A DNA stretch of 64,000 bases from Ichthyophthirius multifiliis (GCF_000220395.1 NW_004086446.1:62001-126000), one strand, 5' to 3'; shown: positions 1 to 13,050, numbered from the stretch's first letter. Notes: a model not told the origin generated them from the sequence alone. Translations and numbers: made by a program.

Positions 1-521
1 TCTTTTCAGTTAAAATTATGATAAAATAAGAAAAAAAAAGATTTAAAGTTCTCAAATATGTAAAGTAACTTATAAAATAGTTTCCTAATATTAAATATTA
101 TACGATTGAAATTCTTTTGTCTGAATAAATAGATAATTCAAATAATGTTAAAGAATAGATTTAGTTTGAATAACAATTAGAAATAGTTAGTAATGGAAGT
201 GGTAAAAAAGAAATAAGCATCTAAAACTTTGATATATAAGATATCTAAGATGTAGATTATATTTGAATTGATTTTTATCGAAATATATTTAATTTTTTGG
301 AAAAAACAAAAAATATAAAAAAAGTATTAATTAATTTTTTTCATAATAAAATAAAAATTTATAATATTTAGATATTATAAAGAAATATATATATAATTTT
401 AAATATTTAAATAAAAAAAAAATCAACAATACAAAAAAATTTACAAAACTAATTATTTTTTTGTTTGAATTATCCAAATAAAATAACTATTAAAATTATA
501 TTAATAAAAAAAAAAAATTCT
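1..521. other. AT-rich stretch, no gene seen
   Basis: No convincing reading frame on either strand with TGA as the only stop. It lies downstream of the RPL23A stop codon and presumably holds its 3' UTR plus spacer. Confidence 0.5.
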
Positions 522-1165
522 TCAAATAATTCCGATTTTGCTTGCCAAACTTAAAGAGTCACAATCAGCGCTTAATCTGATATAAGCTTTTTTTGATCCT
601 TTAACAGTGTTAAGTGTGTTGATACTTCTTACCTTAACATTATGGAGTTTTTCAAAAGCCTTCTTGATTTAAGGTTTAGTGGCTCTGTTGTGTACTAAGA
701 AAACCATTGTATTTTCATCTTCCATTTTCTTCATAGCTTTTTCAGTTGTTAAGGGATGTTTAACTACAGCATGATTTTCTAAATGGTTGGAAAGTTTAAG
801 ATGAGCTCTTACTGTTCTTTAATATTTAGGGGCTCTTGGCAATTATAATGTTTTGGGACGGTAAAATCTAGCTCTGGTATGGGTTTTATGACTTGATACT
901 GAGGTTCCCTTTTTGGCGGCCTTTGCTACTTTAGTTGCTTTTGAAACAGCGGCAGGTGCTCCTTATTTTGAAACGGTTTTTGGTTATTCTTTTGTGGTAG
1001 GTTTGGTATCTTTTGCCAATTTTCTTTTTTTCTTTTTTTATCTTTTTTTTTTTTACTTTTTTTTGAAGATTTTTATTTTATTGTAAATATTTTTTTTTAA
1101 TTTATATTTTTTTTAAAGATAATTTTAACTTTAAATTATTTAATTTAATTTATCTTCGTTTGCAT
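522..1165 (-). CDS. RPL23A: 60S ribosomal protein L23a (uL23)
   Basis: Large-subunit ribosomal protein of the uL23 family, which binds 23S/28S rRNA near the exit tunnel. The conserved body begins near position 1020: a Lys-rich, Ala-rich eukaryotic N-terminal extension, then SHKTHTRARFYRPKT, then the globular domain with MKKMEDENTMVFLVHNRAT, and the typical end KAYIRLSADCDSLSLASKIGII before TGA at 522-524. Four in-frame TAA codons fall at Gln-type positions, which shows the ciliate code. The 5' end is uncertain. No in-frame ATG precedes the body, and the only nearby ATG (1163-1165) is in another frame, so I infer a short first exon and an intron inside the A-rich stretch around 1050-1128. Identity is firm; the start is not. 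Confidence 0.9.
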
Positions 1166-1408
1166 TTTTTTTTATTTATAAAAAATAGAATTGAATAGTA
1201 ATATAAATTTATATTATAAATAACTAAAATAAAATAATATATAAATATATTAAGTAATATATAAATAATTTATAGTTAAAAATATATAATAGTTTTACTT
1301 TAATTTAAGCTGATAGCTATTAATTATTTAATAGCAACATTATTATCAAGTTGGTGTATTTTATAAAGAAAATGATTAAGGGTGGAATGTTTAAATTTGT
1401 AAAATAAT

Positions 1409-1899
1409 TCACATATTTTTGACATCTCCATATTTAAATTCCAAAGTTTTAATTAAATTCTATAATTTCACTAAGACATCTAGTTTTATTACATCTTCGT
1501 GTGCGTTCTCGGCTTACATATCATCATTAAACCATATTTATATTTTACGCTATTTTGTATTTAATAAATATAAGTAAGATTCAAATATTATTTATAAAAA
1601 ATATATATTTCAGGCATATGACCAAAAATGCATTTAATATATCAATATCTATCTATATTATTATATTATTAGTTTTTCTCAATTAGCATGAATATCTTGG
1701 ACATCTCATTACCAAATTTTATAATTATAATCTCTTTTTAACTAATCTTATAAAGGAAGAAGATTTAGCTAGTTCTAGAAATTCTTGAATGCAAACAATA
1801 TCCAAATATAAAAATATAATCCTATTCTTATTTAAATTTTTTTATCTCTTACTATATTAAACAATTTAGATTTAATTTTTTCAGATCCTAAATTTTCAT
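1409..1899 (-). CDS. small hypothetical protein, multi-exon
   Basis: I do not recognise the family. A well-formed 3' exon reads through DDMQAENAHEDVIKLDVL and ends EFKYGDVKNM at TGA 1409-1411; it is rich in Asp, Glu and Leu and looks alpha-helical. Another exon near 1770-1815 reads IQEFLELAKSSSFIRLVKK. ATG 1897-1899 starts MKIQDLKKLNLNC and is the likely start. At least two short GT-AG introns are needed between these pieces (for example one at about 1828-1853), and I could not fix all junctions. It is transcribed away from the Rdx-family gene, with about 150 nt between the two start codons. Confidence 0.4.
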
Positions 1900-2047
1900 T
1901 TATTTATATTGAAATGAGCTGAATGTACTTTTGTTTCAATATTTGCATATTTTTTTTTTGATTTTTTTTAATAAGTAATGTTTTAATTATATAATAAAAA
2001 TATAAAAATTTAAAAAAAATTCGCTTTATATTTAAATTAAAAAAAAA

Positions 2048-3639
2048 ATGAATAAACATATTACAAATGAAAAATTGATTGGTGATATCCAAGTTTGCAA
2101 AAATTGTAAAGATCATTAATGGTGTACTAGACATGATGAATAAAAATACAATACAGTATATGAATCAACCAAGTAAGCAATATCTTAAGTAAATCCAAAC
2201 ATAATTATTACGATGAATAATTTTACAAAAAATCCGAAACTAGGAGCATTCGAAGTTACTTGTAAAGGTTATTTACTTTATTCTAAAATAAATACTGGAA
2301 CTTTCCCCAGTGTACTTACGTAGCTAATATTATTTTAAAATTTTCGGATGATTATTAAAATAATAAAAATCTTGATGGATATAATTATATTGGTTAAGAT
2401 GAGAATAATAATAAAAATAATAAGTTTACTGAAATGAAAAATATATCATTATTCAGGAAAAGGTAATTGCATTAACTAATATTAAAATATAATTTCTGCC
2501 ATATTTGGATAAGGAAAACGAATATTAGAATAATAAAATTAATAAAAAATTCATTTAATTATTGTTAATAATTCCGAACTTAATAATAAATACCTTCTAA
2601 GTAAAATAATACTGTTATTTATTATAAAAAACTGATAAAGAAAATTCAATTAACTGTTTACATTAAAAAAATTTATAATTTATTAATAGTTTTCTAAAGA
2701 ATTAAGAAAACTTTATGGATGATAAAAGTGAACTTTTTTTTAAATAAAATAATTAAATTCTTAATGAAAATAATAAAGAAGACTTATTTTTATAAGATTA
2801 AAATTTTAAAAATAATTTCAAGTTTTTAGTAAAAGATAAATAATTTTTTTAAAATAATAATAAAAGCATTTAATAAAGTAATTAAGATAATTAAAATTTC
2901 GAAATTAATGATAACTCTAATAATCCTAAAATAAATAATATTCAAATAACGAATAGTTAATAATGCTCGCAAAAAAAAGGGTCCCAAAATTTAGCTATAT
3001 AAAAAAATAAAACAGATAACAAATTTTTGTAAAATTCTAAATATAAAGAAGAATAGTTTTTTAAAAAATAAGAAAATTTGACTTAAAAAAATTCGGAAAA
3101 CAATATGTTAGAAAATTATAATCCTTAAAATAAAAATTATTGCGAAAGTTCTTAATTTTTATAAAAAAAGGAAAACTCTTTCTTTAAATATTTATAATAA
3201 TAAAAAAGATAGTCACAAATAATAATTCATTATAGGTACTTTAAATAAAAGGGAAAAAAAATAGTTTTTGGAAGAATTTTAAAATGAAAATATGTATAAG
3301 TAACTTTAAAATATTGATGTTAATTTAGCATATTTATAAAATAGATGCTATTAGGTAAATAATAGCTAATTAAATATGTTAAAACATGATTAATTAATTA
3401 ATTAGATCTTATAAAATATTGAAGTTGAAAATGACGAAAATAATGAGGATTAAAATATCAGCTATTAATAATAAGAAAATTAAAATGAATAGGGAGATGA
3501 AAACTAAAATAGATAAGAAGATTATGAAAATAAAGATGCACAAAAATAAAAATAAGATAAAAATCAATAAAGTTAAAATTTATATTATAATGATAATAAT
3601 GGTAATATAGAATATGAAGTAAGCTAGATTAATTATTGA
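2048..3639 (+). CDS. Rdx/SelW-like domain protein with Asn/Gln-rich tail
   Basis: The N-terminal ~90 residues match the Rdx (SelW/SelT/SelH) thioredoxin-like family. The diagnostic segment is KLGAFEVTCKGYLLYSK followed by INTGTFP. The first strand reads IQVCKNCKDHQWC, so Cys residues occur where the family has CxxC or CxxU, but the spacing differs and there is no UGA there. Immediately after TFP the frame changes: removal of a 14-nt GT-AG segment (2310-2323) restores FPTNIILKFSDDY. Downstream is a long low-complexity region dominated by Asn, Gln, Lys and Glu, with at least two further frame changes (near 2475-2515 and 3235-3265) that look like ordinary introns. It ends with a highly acidic stretch and TGA 3637-3639. 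Whether domain and tail form one polypeptide is inferred from an open frame, not proven. Confidence 0.55.
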
Positions 3640-3793
3640 ACAATTTTATTTTGTATATGAAATATTATATATATATATAAATTGTTTATTTTACTATTCA
3701 TAAAAGTAATGAAAAAAAAAAAAAAATTAATATATATTTTAACATAAATAAAAAAAATATAATATTATTTTAAATTAAATAATAAATGAATAA

Positions 3794-6700
3794 TCATTAA
3801 ATAAGTCCTATTTATTGATTATACTGATGAATAAGTTATTTAACTTTAATTCTGATATAAATAGAGTCACAAAGTATAAGTTCTTCAAAAAACTTCATTA
3901 AAAAAGCTATATGTCCTTTAGAATTATTAAACAATTTATTTTCTTAGAATTTATTAGAGAACTTGAAATTATTAACTTTAGAAATTTAAATCGTTAAATC
4001 TTCTTAAAGTGAGATTTCTTCAAGATTTTAAAGAAGCATGATTATATTTTTTTCAAGTTTTTACTATTTTTTAACAAGATATTTTTCAAATATATATTCG
4101 GATAATTCAATTATAATATTAAAAAGGCTAATATTATCTAATTGCTTATTCTTTGCTTTTTCTAATATCTTTTCTAGGCAATAATATCCTATTTCTAAGG
4201 TATTTTCCGATAATACAGTTTTATATATAATTTTTTGAAGACTTTCCATGTTTAAAATATCTAAGTTATCTAATGCATAAAAAATAAGATTTTTTTCGTG
4301 ATTAAAATATAATTCTTATTATTATGGATTCAATGCTGAAATTATAGTTTCTTAATTCAAAATTTCTAGACTTAATGTAAATAATTCATTAAAAAATTAG
4401 TATGTTTCTGTATTTCCAACTTCTTTACTACAAGCTTCTAGGAAGTTTTAAGATTAATTTATCCAAATAGGATTAAAGTGAGTATTTTACTACAAAAACT
4501 ATATATAAAAAGTATTATATTTAATTTTTTAAGAAGAAAAAACGCCAAAAAATATAGTCATGTTCAGTAGATTTTGTGAGGCATTAAAATATAGTTGGTA
4601 GAAGATGTAAGAAATTAATAGAAAATTAATTTTATTCGAATAATTTTTTAACAAAAGTTATAAAAGGAACTTAATAAGTAGAAAGTAGTGTAAAAATAGT
4701 AGAAAAATGTTCAAAATTATTAAAAGAATTTTAAAGGGGAATAATTTTATTAAGCAATAATAAAATAGGCTCGATTAAAGGTAAAAATGTTTCATGCTTC
4801 TACAAAGAAAAAGTTTAAATCAAAGATTTTAGAAAATCTATAGTTTTAGGCACTATTTTTACCAAAGAAAATTCGCCAGAAAGATTCTCATCTAGCCTTT
4901 CAATAATGGTCTGAAGTTCTTAAAGAAGTAAGCCTAAAAAATTAGGATTTTTTTGGAAAAAAACAAGTAAATTTTATAGCGATAAATCAATAATTTCATA
5001 TATTTAAAAACTAAGGAAATCCGAAAGAATAATAAAATATAAAGATATACACTATGAGGAATTTTAAGGAATTTATAAGTATTTTTCCACAATCGAGTCT
5101 AGTATTTTGAGTAAAACTAAAGATGTGTTAATCCATTCTTATATAGGATAATTAGAATCATAATTTTAAATCATTTAAAAAATATGTTTAATTGTTTAGG
5201 ATGATATTTAATAGATATTGATATTAAATATATATTCATTCCAGAAAAAAAGAGGAAAAAAATCAACAGAATTCAATATTATTTCAGAAAATGCTTTTAA
5301 TGATTATTCTCTTAATTAATTGTTAGAATGAAACGATATTTAAGATAATGAATAAAAGATTTTTTGTGAATTATCAATTAGAATTTCCTGATTTTCTTAA
5401 AATGAATATGCTTATAACAATTCAAAAAGCTTCAAAAGTAAAGGACATGAATGATAAAGTATATTCTCGATATTATTTTGTGTTATGAATATGACTAAAG
5501 TTTGTATATACATGGAAATTTCCTCAATTTTAGGATTGTTAATATTATTTATTATCTATATATAATTTTGGAAATTTTAAATGAGTAAATCTATGTTTTT
5601 AGTAGGATTTGTAAATATTTAAACTAATTCTTTTTAGATTAATATGTTAATTTTTTAATATATTTTGTTAGCGACAATGTTACTTTTCAGAAAAATAAGA
5701 AATAATAATATCACTCTATTAATCATCTTCTAATTTATTTTATATTGAATTTTCAGAACTATCTATTTTTTAAAAACAATCTTCTTATTTTTATAAAGAA
5801 ATTTATTTTTTTAAATATTTGTTAATAATTTGTATTAGTTTTTCTTGAATATTTTCTAAGTTTTTATCGCATGAATCACAAGTTAAGTTTATGAAAACTT
5901 TTATTGCTTGTAATTTATATTCTAATTTATTTTATTCAAATACGCTTTGATTAAGTTTTCGAGAATATATAGAATTTCTTATATTCTAAAATGTTATTTG
6001 CGCAAATTTCATTTACTTTTTCGAACAAATATGTATAGAAAGGTAATGCTTCTTCAGAACTTGTTTTTTCTTCTATATTAGGATCAAAAAGTAGCAAAAT
6101 TTATCCTTAAATAATTTTTTTTAATAATTCTAAAGGAAATTACTAAGTTTTTTTATAAAAATTTAATAGCCTGATTATTATTAAATCTTCTTTTTCAGTT
6201 TAAGTTAAGTTTTTTTCATCAATTTAATCTGTTTCTTCTATTTATTATGGCTCGATTATGTCATGGCACATTTTAAGATATTTAAATGTATTTTTAATAA
6301 GTTACTAATCAAAAACAGTATGAAATTATTCAAAAATAACCAGAAAAAGTTTACTATTAAGGAAAAAACCATTAGAAAGTTCTTAATACTCTTTAAATTA
6401 ATCTTTTATTATAACTAGTAGGAATAATTTATGAAAAAAAGATTCAGGTTTATTTTATGAAGAAAGAGAAAGTTTTAAAAGTAAAAGAAAGTAAGGTATT
6501 ATTGGAGAATTTAGATAATCTTCGAAATAATTTATTTCTATTAAAAGATTATGCCAATCTTAAATTAAAAAATATAATTCTTCTTATACATAAGATAAAA
6601 CTTCTTTAGTCAAAAACTGTTTAAAATTTAATATTATATCTTCAAATAAAATATAAAATTCATATTATGTGAGCTATTTTATTTCTTATTGATGATATAT

Positions 6701-7957
6701 TTACATAAAAGAATGTTTTGTTTAAACTCGTTTCTTGGGAAAAATTAAAGAATGCTTTTTTTCGTTTATTTATTTAATTAAAGGATTTAATATTTCTTTA
6801 AATAACTATATCAATAAATCTGGGGATTATAATAAATATTGAGATTATTCTTTTGACTAAAATATATAATTAATTGCTTATAAAGTTAATATTTTTGTAT
6901 AAGAGTTTATTTTAATTGAATTTAAGTGAAATATATATGATAACTATTATTTCGAATTAATAAATGTATGAATTAGCAATTCATTTATTTTCAAATCTTT
7001 TTTTTTAATATTTAATTTTAATTTTTTAATTATATTTTACATTTTAATTAATTTTCAGTTTCTAAATTAGGATTTTTATCAATTATATTTTATAATATTT
7101 AGGTTAAACCTATATGTAAGTTATCAAAATTTTATTATTAATTTTGTTTAATTTATTAAATATTGTATTTTGCTTATTTAATTAATAAAAAACATACTTC
7201 AAAGCCTTTTTTTTGATAAATATTATAATTTTTTATTTATAATTTTTTACATAAATCTTAACAAATTGCTTTATTTTCATGCCATTATGGAACTCTTTTT
7301 TCGGCTAAAAAATCAACAAAGTCTTCAAAAATTTAATAAAATATTTATGGATTTGCTTATTCTAAATTTTAAATCATTTATTCTAATATGCTATAATTTA
7401 AATTTTTTATCATATTATTATCATATGAAGAATAAATATATATGGATATAGTAAACAAATCAGATATATATTTGAATTAAAGAGCTTTAAATAAATTAGG
7501 GTTTATTAAATGAAATAGTGTTTATTATATCTTTATACATAATTATTACTTTTTTATATATGTTATTTTCACTAAATATTATAATATTTGATTGTAGTTT
7601 TCTAACTTTTTATAATTTTTTTTTTAGTAATTTTTTTATATTTACATTTTTTAACAATTAAAAATTCATAATTCTATTCAAAAAATTCAGAAAATTTAGA
7701 TTTGGTTTTTATTTTACTATATTTGTGCATATTTAAAATATTTGATTAAGCTTTTAAAATGGAAAATCTTCACTATGATTTTACTTTCTTAATTTCTCAA
7801 GAATGTTTTGGAATTTAGTAATTTCCTTTTATTTAATTTAATTATATTTATTATATAAAAAATTTTAAACCTATTTTAGCTAAGTATATTTTTTTTTTAT
7901 TTAATTTTAAAAGGACTTTAATTCTTCTATTAATATATCTATTTATTTGATATTCAT
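3794..7957 (-). CDS. MON2-like DCB/HUS-domain trafficking protein
   Basis: Large alpha-solenoid protein, about 1300 residues. The N-terminus MNIKQIDILIEELKSFQNQI followed by KKKYTQLKQEITKF resembles the DCB domain start of MON2 and BIG-type ARF-GEFs. Further on, FEDFVDFLAEKRVPQW, then QDLCFEVCFLLIKQ, resembles the HUS-box region, where human MON2 has FQDLC. No Sec7 catalytic domain is visible, which favours MON2 over BIG/GBF. MON2 acts at the trans-Golgi/endosome with flippases and SNAREs. Short introns were placed by frame, including one splitting the TGC of QDLC (45 nt, near 7206-7250) and one after FLNRIMNFQLLKN (40 nt). The C-terminal exon ends QYNQQIGLIQ with TGA 3794-3796. Some internal frame shifts around 5950-6400 imply further introns. 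The family call rests on pattern recognition, not alignment. Confidence 0.6.
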
Positions 7958-8135
7958 TTTTATTTTTTTTTATTTTTAGGAAAATATTATATATAATATA
8001 TTTATGTTTTATTTTATTTTTAAGAAAATATTTAAATATAAAAACAAAAATATTATTAATATTATTAATAAATATTAATAAATATTAAAAAATTAAAAGT
8101 TAAATTTATTTATTTGTTATTTAATTAAAAATAAA

Positions 8136-8957
8136 ATGTCATTTACTACATTTAAAAATCTAAAAATTGGAAGAAAACATAGGGAAAGAGGATAATTAAA
8201 AGAAAGGGAGCATTTAGGTTTATTAGAAAAGAAATAGGATTATAAAAAAAGAGCGAAGCATTATCATAAAATAAACGATATTTTAAATAATTTAAAATAA
8301 AAAGCAAGACTTAAAAATGATGATGAATTCTATTTTAAAATGCAAAGGGCTAAAATTATTGTAATTTTATTTTTTAATTAATTTATTAATTTTATTAAGG
8401 ATGGTAAACATGTAGAATAAAATTAAGAAGACGAAAACGAAGATTTTGATAAAAATGAATTTAAGTCTTTAGTAAAGGCTAAAAATATGAATTTAATTAA
8501 AGTTTAAAAACATAAAGACATGAAATAAATTTAAAAATTATAAGCTCAATTGCATAATTTAGAAGGACCTAAAATGAACTAATAAAAATATTTCGTTGAT
8601 TCTAAAGAAGAATTTGATAACTTTTAAATTGAAAAAGATAATTAAATTTTAAACTAGCCTGAGAATTTAGTATTTATTTTTAAAAAAATATTTATTTAAC
8701 TATTTATTTTTTAATAAAGGAATAGGAGAAATCATTATAAAGAAAAATTAAAGAATCTTATAAAAAACTTAAAAAAGTATAAGAGAATCATGAAAAAATG
8801 GAAAAAGCATATATTAAATTGGATTATCAAAAAAATTTGTTAGTAATATTTATCTATATATTTAAAATACAAAAATTAATAGAAAAAAGAAAAAAGAAGA
8901 ATAAGAAAATATAAAAATGGAGAAGTAGCTAAATTTTTCAGAGAAAGAAAAAGATGA
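8136..8957 (+). CDS. UTP11: U3 snoRNP protein UTP11
   Basis: Component of the SSU processome that binds U3 snoRNA and is needed for 18S rRNA maturation in the nucleolus. The start MSFTTFKNLKIGRKHRERGQ, then EHLGLLEKKQDYKKRAKHYH, and DDEFYFKMQRAKI are the family signature. The central KYFVDSKEEFDNF corresponds to the conserved HVFFFDTKKEVEQF block, and the protein ends FFRERKR, matching the usual (K/R)ERKR terminus. Three introns are clear: 8361-8399 (39 nt), 8670-8719 (50 nt) and 8843-8882 (40 nt), all GT-AG; removing them gives one continuous frame to TGA 8955-8957. It is divergently arranged with the MON2-like gene, with 178 nt between starts. Confidence 0.95.
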
Positions 8958-9588
8958 ATAAAAATTTAAATTTAAATATTTTTTATTTATTAAAATCTAA
9001 AATTATTAATATTTTTTTAATAAATTAATTTTTATAGATTAAACTTTCATTATTTATAATTTAATATTCTTACTTATTAAAAAATAAATTAAATGAGAAA
9101 TCATATATATATATTTTTTTTATTATAAATATTAATAATAATAAATAAAATTAAAATTAACTTTTTCTAACAAAAAAATATGTTACTTTTTATCTTGGGA
9201 CTCTGTTTTTTTTTTTTAAAAAAAAAACTCGATTAAATAAAAAAACAGAAAAAATCGCATTAATTCATTTAAAAAAATTGATCTGTAATTTTATAATATT
9301 AATAAAATAAAAATATAATTTTTCTAAAAATAAATAGATGTTTTATTTAAATTTTCATATTATTATAAAATTACTTCAGTATTTAATAAAGAAAATATTA
9401 TAAAAATTATAAGTACTTTAGTCAAAGTAACGATTAACCAAAAATGAAAATATATCATTTATAAAATTAAAAATAAAAAATAATAAATAATATGAATTAA
9501 TTTAAAAAAAATATAATAATTAAAAAAAAATGGATAAAATAAGAGAAAAAATAAAAAGCTTAAATTGTTAAATACACATAAATAATGA
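8958..9588. other. AT-rich intergenic spacer
   Basis: Homopolymer-rich sequence including long T and A runs near 9205-9230. No frame with balanced amino-acid content was found on either strand. Confidence 0.5.
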
Positions 9589-10221
9589 CATTACATTCTA
9601 TTATGTGAAACTTAAACATAGTATTTAAAATTATTTAAAATATTATATAAAATTATTATAAATACTATAATTTAATTTCAAAATTAAAAATTTTAAAAAA
9701 TAAACAGAAGAAATAAAAAAAAGCAAAAAGTTTTGCAAATTTAGTAGAATCAATTTTAAATAAAAAAAATATTAAGAAGAATAGATAAAATATCAAGCAA
9801 TGTATATAATATAAGAATACTGTTAAGCAGATATTTTTTTGAATTAGAATCAAATTAATGTAGATTTCCTTAAGTGATTGTTAAAGATTATAATCATTAG
9901 TTGATTAAAGTTATAGAATTTTAAAATTCAAATGGAAATCTTATAGATAATTAAAACAAGTAAATTACATGTTAGATAAAAAATTTGATATTAATATTGC
10001 AGATTTTTAACTTGTTACTTTATTAATAAGAATAAATAAAAAATGATTTCTCAAAGGTAAATGTAAAATAAAATAATATTTCTAAAATAAATATCATAAA
10101 ATTTAATTTTGGAATTTATGATGATATTTTTAAGCAATAGAAATCTTATAATTAAGTTATCTGTTATTTAAACTTAAAATTGTAATAATAAATAAAATAA
10201 AAATAATTTGTATAATAATGA
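9589..10221 (+). CDS. possible hypothetical coding region without visible start
   Basis: With TGA as the only stop, one frame is open from 9589 to TGA 10219-10221. The middle reads like protein rather than translated spacer: RRIDKISSNVYNIRILLSRY, then CRFPQVIVKDYNHQLIKVIE. There is no in-frame ATG, so a spliced 5' exon, a decayed gene or chance are all possible. No family recognised. Both flanks are non-coding. Confidence 0.3.
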
Positions 10222-11105
10222 ATGTGTTAAATTGTATTAATCTAAATTATAAAAAATAAATATAGAAATTATTAGATTATTAAATTTAATATTTGATTTA
10301 AAAATATTAAAAAGTAAAAAAAAATTTAAAAAAAAAAAAAAAAATATTATTAAAAATAAAAAAAATTATTAAAAAATTAGAAACAATAAATAAAAGTATA
10401 ATTAAAAATAAATTAATTTAAAATATAAAAATTATAAAAATATATTTTAATTATAGAATTATTTATTTATTTATATATTTATATATTTATATATTTATTT
10501 ATTTATATATTTATATATTTATATATTTATATATTTATAATATTTTATTTTTAATTTTTAATTTTAATTATTTTTTTTATAAAATTATTTATTTCATACA
10601 TTTTAATAATTATTTATTTAATTTTATAGTTTAACTTTATAATTTATTCAAGTTTTTTTATTTATTAAAATCATATATTTTTTTTGTATTTTTTTAATAT
10701 TTTATTTTCATAAATATCTTTTACTTTTTAAATATTATATTTTTTGCTTATCATATTTTTATAAATTATAAATATATATATATATATATATTTTTTATAA
10801 GAATTAATTTTAAGAATATATATATGTTATTAATTGTATTATTAATTAATAATCTTATTTTTTGTAATTTTATATATTTATTTTAAATTCATATTTTATT
10901 AATAATATAATACAATAGTTAATTTTTTTTAATATATCATACTTGCTTTTCATATAACTTTATAATTATTTTTAATAATTTATTAAATAAAATAATTTAT
11001 ATTTGTTTCTATTATTTAAAAAGTTAAATTTTATAGACATATTTAAAATAATATAGATATATTTTTTAAAAAAAAAGATAAATTAGATAATATAAAAAAC
11101 ACTTT
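10222..11105. other. AT desert upstream of the PRP40-like gene
   Basis: Nearly pure A/T with short tandem repeats (see 10459-10545) and a (TA)n run near 10770-10791. The missing 5' exon of the PRP40-like gene may lie here, but no ATG can be linked to it with confidence. Confidence 0.5.
10459..10545. repeat. tandem ATATATTT-type octamer repeat
   Basis: About ten near-perfect copies of an 8-nt unit (TATATTTA) with one 4-nt slip near 10497-10502. It lies in spacer and is typical of replication-slippage microsatellites. The reverse-complement motif recurs at 36018-36080. Confidence 0.8.
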
Positions 11106-13050
11106 AAATTTTGAGTTAAAATAATAAACCAAATTCATCTTCAATATCTTTAATAGATAAATTAGTAAATTAACCTTAAAGCGCTACATATTCGGATGAG
11201 CGCCAATTTTGGTCAATCGAAAAGGCAGCTAATGGTACAAAATATTATTACAATAAGCAAACAAAAGAGTCTTAATGGGAAAAGCCTGAATGTTTAAAAA
11301 CATTAGAAGAAAAATAAAACTAAACTGATTGGTAAGAATATACAAAATCAGATGGAAGAGTATTTTATTATAATAAAAAAACAAAGAAATCTTAATGGAA
11401 TATGCCTCCCGAATTAAAAGTATTAAAATAAAAATAAGCTGAAGAACGTAAATTAAAAGAATAATAAGGAATTATTGATGAAGAAGATGAGGAAGAGGAA
11501 GAAAATCAAGGTCCGACTGATGAATAAAAGAAAGTAAAAAAATAGTATACATAAAATTAAATTAAAATATTATAAAATTATAGGAAAACGATCAAAGATA
11601 ATTCTTAGAAATGCTTAGAGAAAAACGAATTAACGCGAGTATAAGATGGGATCAGACATAAAAAATGTTATAGAATGATCCAAGATGGAAATTAATAAAA
11701 TAAATCAGTGAAAAAAAGAGATTATATCAAGATTTTGTTTAGAAAATAAAAAAATTAGAGAGATAAGAATAATAAAATAAAACTGACAAAGCAAAGGAAG
11801 ATCTTGTTTAATTATTAGAAAGTTCAAATTTAAATTCTTTATGCAAATATTATAAAACAGCTTAATCTTTAATACATGATGTTAGATATAAAGCCGTAGA
11901 AGAAAAAACAAGAGAAATAATATTTTAAGATTATTTAGATAGGCTTTTTGAATAAGAAAAGGAAATTTAAAATGCAAATAGATAAATTCATGGCGAGAAA
12001 TTATTAAAAAAACTCTAAGGGTTGATTGGGGAAATTAATACTCAATTTAGATGGGCAGATTTTGTTGAAAAATTCAAACATGATGAAGACTATAAAGAAT
12101 TACATGATTTGGATAGAATAAATGTTTTTTCTGAATACATGTATGAATTAGAAAAATAAGAATATGAAGAAAGAAGAAAAAATAAAAGATATTAAGAAAG
12201 AATTAATAGAGAAAATTTCAGAGAATTACTAAGAAATAAGATTTCTTAAGGTGAAATTGATCATAAAACTAAATGGAAAAAATTCGTATAATAAATTAAA
12301 GATGAACCTGCATTTTTAAATATGCTTGCGTAATCTGGAAGTAGTCCTCATGAACTTTTTGAAGATTAATAAGATATTCTTATTGAAAATCATAGAGATA
12401 TGAAATCCGAAATAAAATAATATATTAAATAAACAGAAATGAAAGTTGTAGCAGATATTACTTATGATGATTTTATTGAAAAAATGAAGTCTTTGAGTGT
12501 TTTTATTGCTTTGGAAAAATATTTGAAAGATTTTTACTACCATTATTTTATTCGAAAAGCTAAACTTAAAGATAAAGAAAATCAGAAAAAACACAAAAAA
12601 TCATAAAGGAAATATCTTAAATTCTTAAAAACACTTACTCAGCTTAATAAAGATAATTTTTTTAAAGATTTTTAAGAAATTATTACTAATGAGTTGGGTG
12701 AAGAAATTAATTCATAAATTCCTTTATGGGAAAGAGAAGAAATATTTAAAGAATATGTTGAAACTTTAGACAATGAATAAAAGCTTTAATAATAAGATGA
12801 TCAATAATCCGTTAATAAAGATGGAGAAGAAGGTGAGATATCAGAAAATGCTTAATATAATAGAAAAGATGATAATTTTGGTAAAAAAAAAGACAAAGAT
12901 TACTCAAGTGTATCAGAAAGTAAAGAAAATAAGAAAAAAAGAAAAAAAAATCATCATTCAGACTCATATTATTATAGATAAGAAAAAAAACATCGTAAAA
13001 AAAAACTTAAGAAATAATAACATTCAAGTAGTGATTTTTATTCGGATTGA
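11106..13050 (+). CDS. PRP40: PRP40-like splicing factor (two WW domains plus FF repeats)
   Basis: U1 snRNP-associated splicing factor of the Prp40/FBP11 family. WW1 starts at W in FWSIEKAANGTKYYYNKQ and closes SQWEKP; WW2 reads DWQEYTKSDGRVFYYNKKTK and closes SQWNMPP. After a Glu-rich linker and a 50-nt intron (11534-11583) comes FF1 (FLEMLREKRINASIRWDQ ... DPRW), followed by several more FF-like helical repeats. The C-terminus is basic and rich in Lys, His and Ser, ending SSSDFYSD before TGA 13048-13050. The order WW-WW-FFn matches the family, and total length is close to usual. The 5' end is unresolved: the frame is open upstream of the first WW domain but contains no ATG, so a short first exon is likely. 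It lies tandem with NEMF, 143 nt ahead of it. Confidence 0.88.

Noticed and set aside
2060-2110. Selenocysteine in the Rdx-family protein
   Set aside because: No in-frame TGA at the redox site; it has Cys residues instead, and TAA/TAG are ordinary Gln codons here.
8961-10300. Possible transposon or CRISPR-like repeats in AT spacers
   Set aside because: Only simple A/T runs and microsatellites; no transposase frame, terminal inverted repeats or regularly spaced direct repeats.
11196-11198. ATG as start of the PRP40-like gene
   Set aside because: It is in a different frame from the WW domain that begins 14 nt later.
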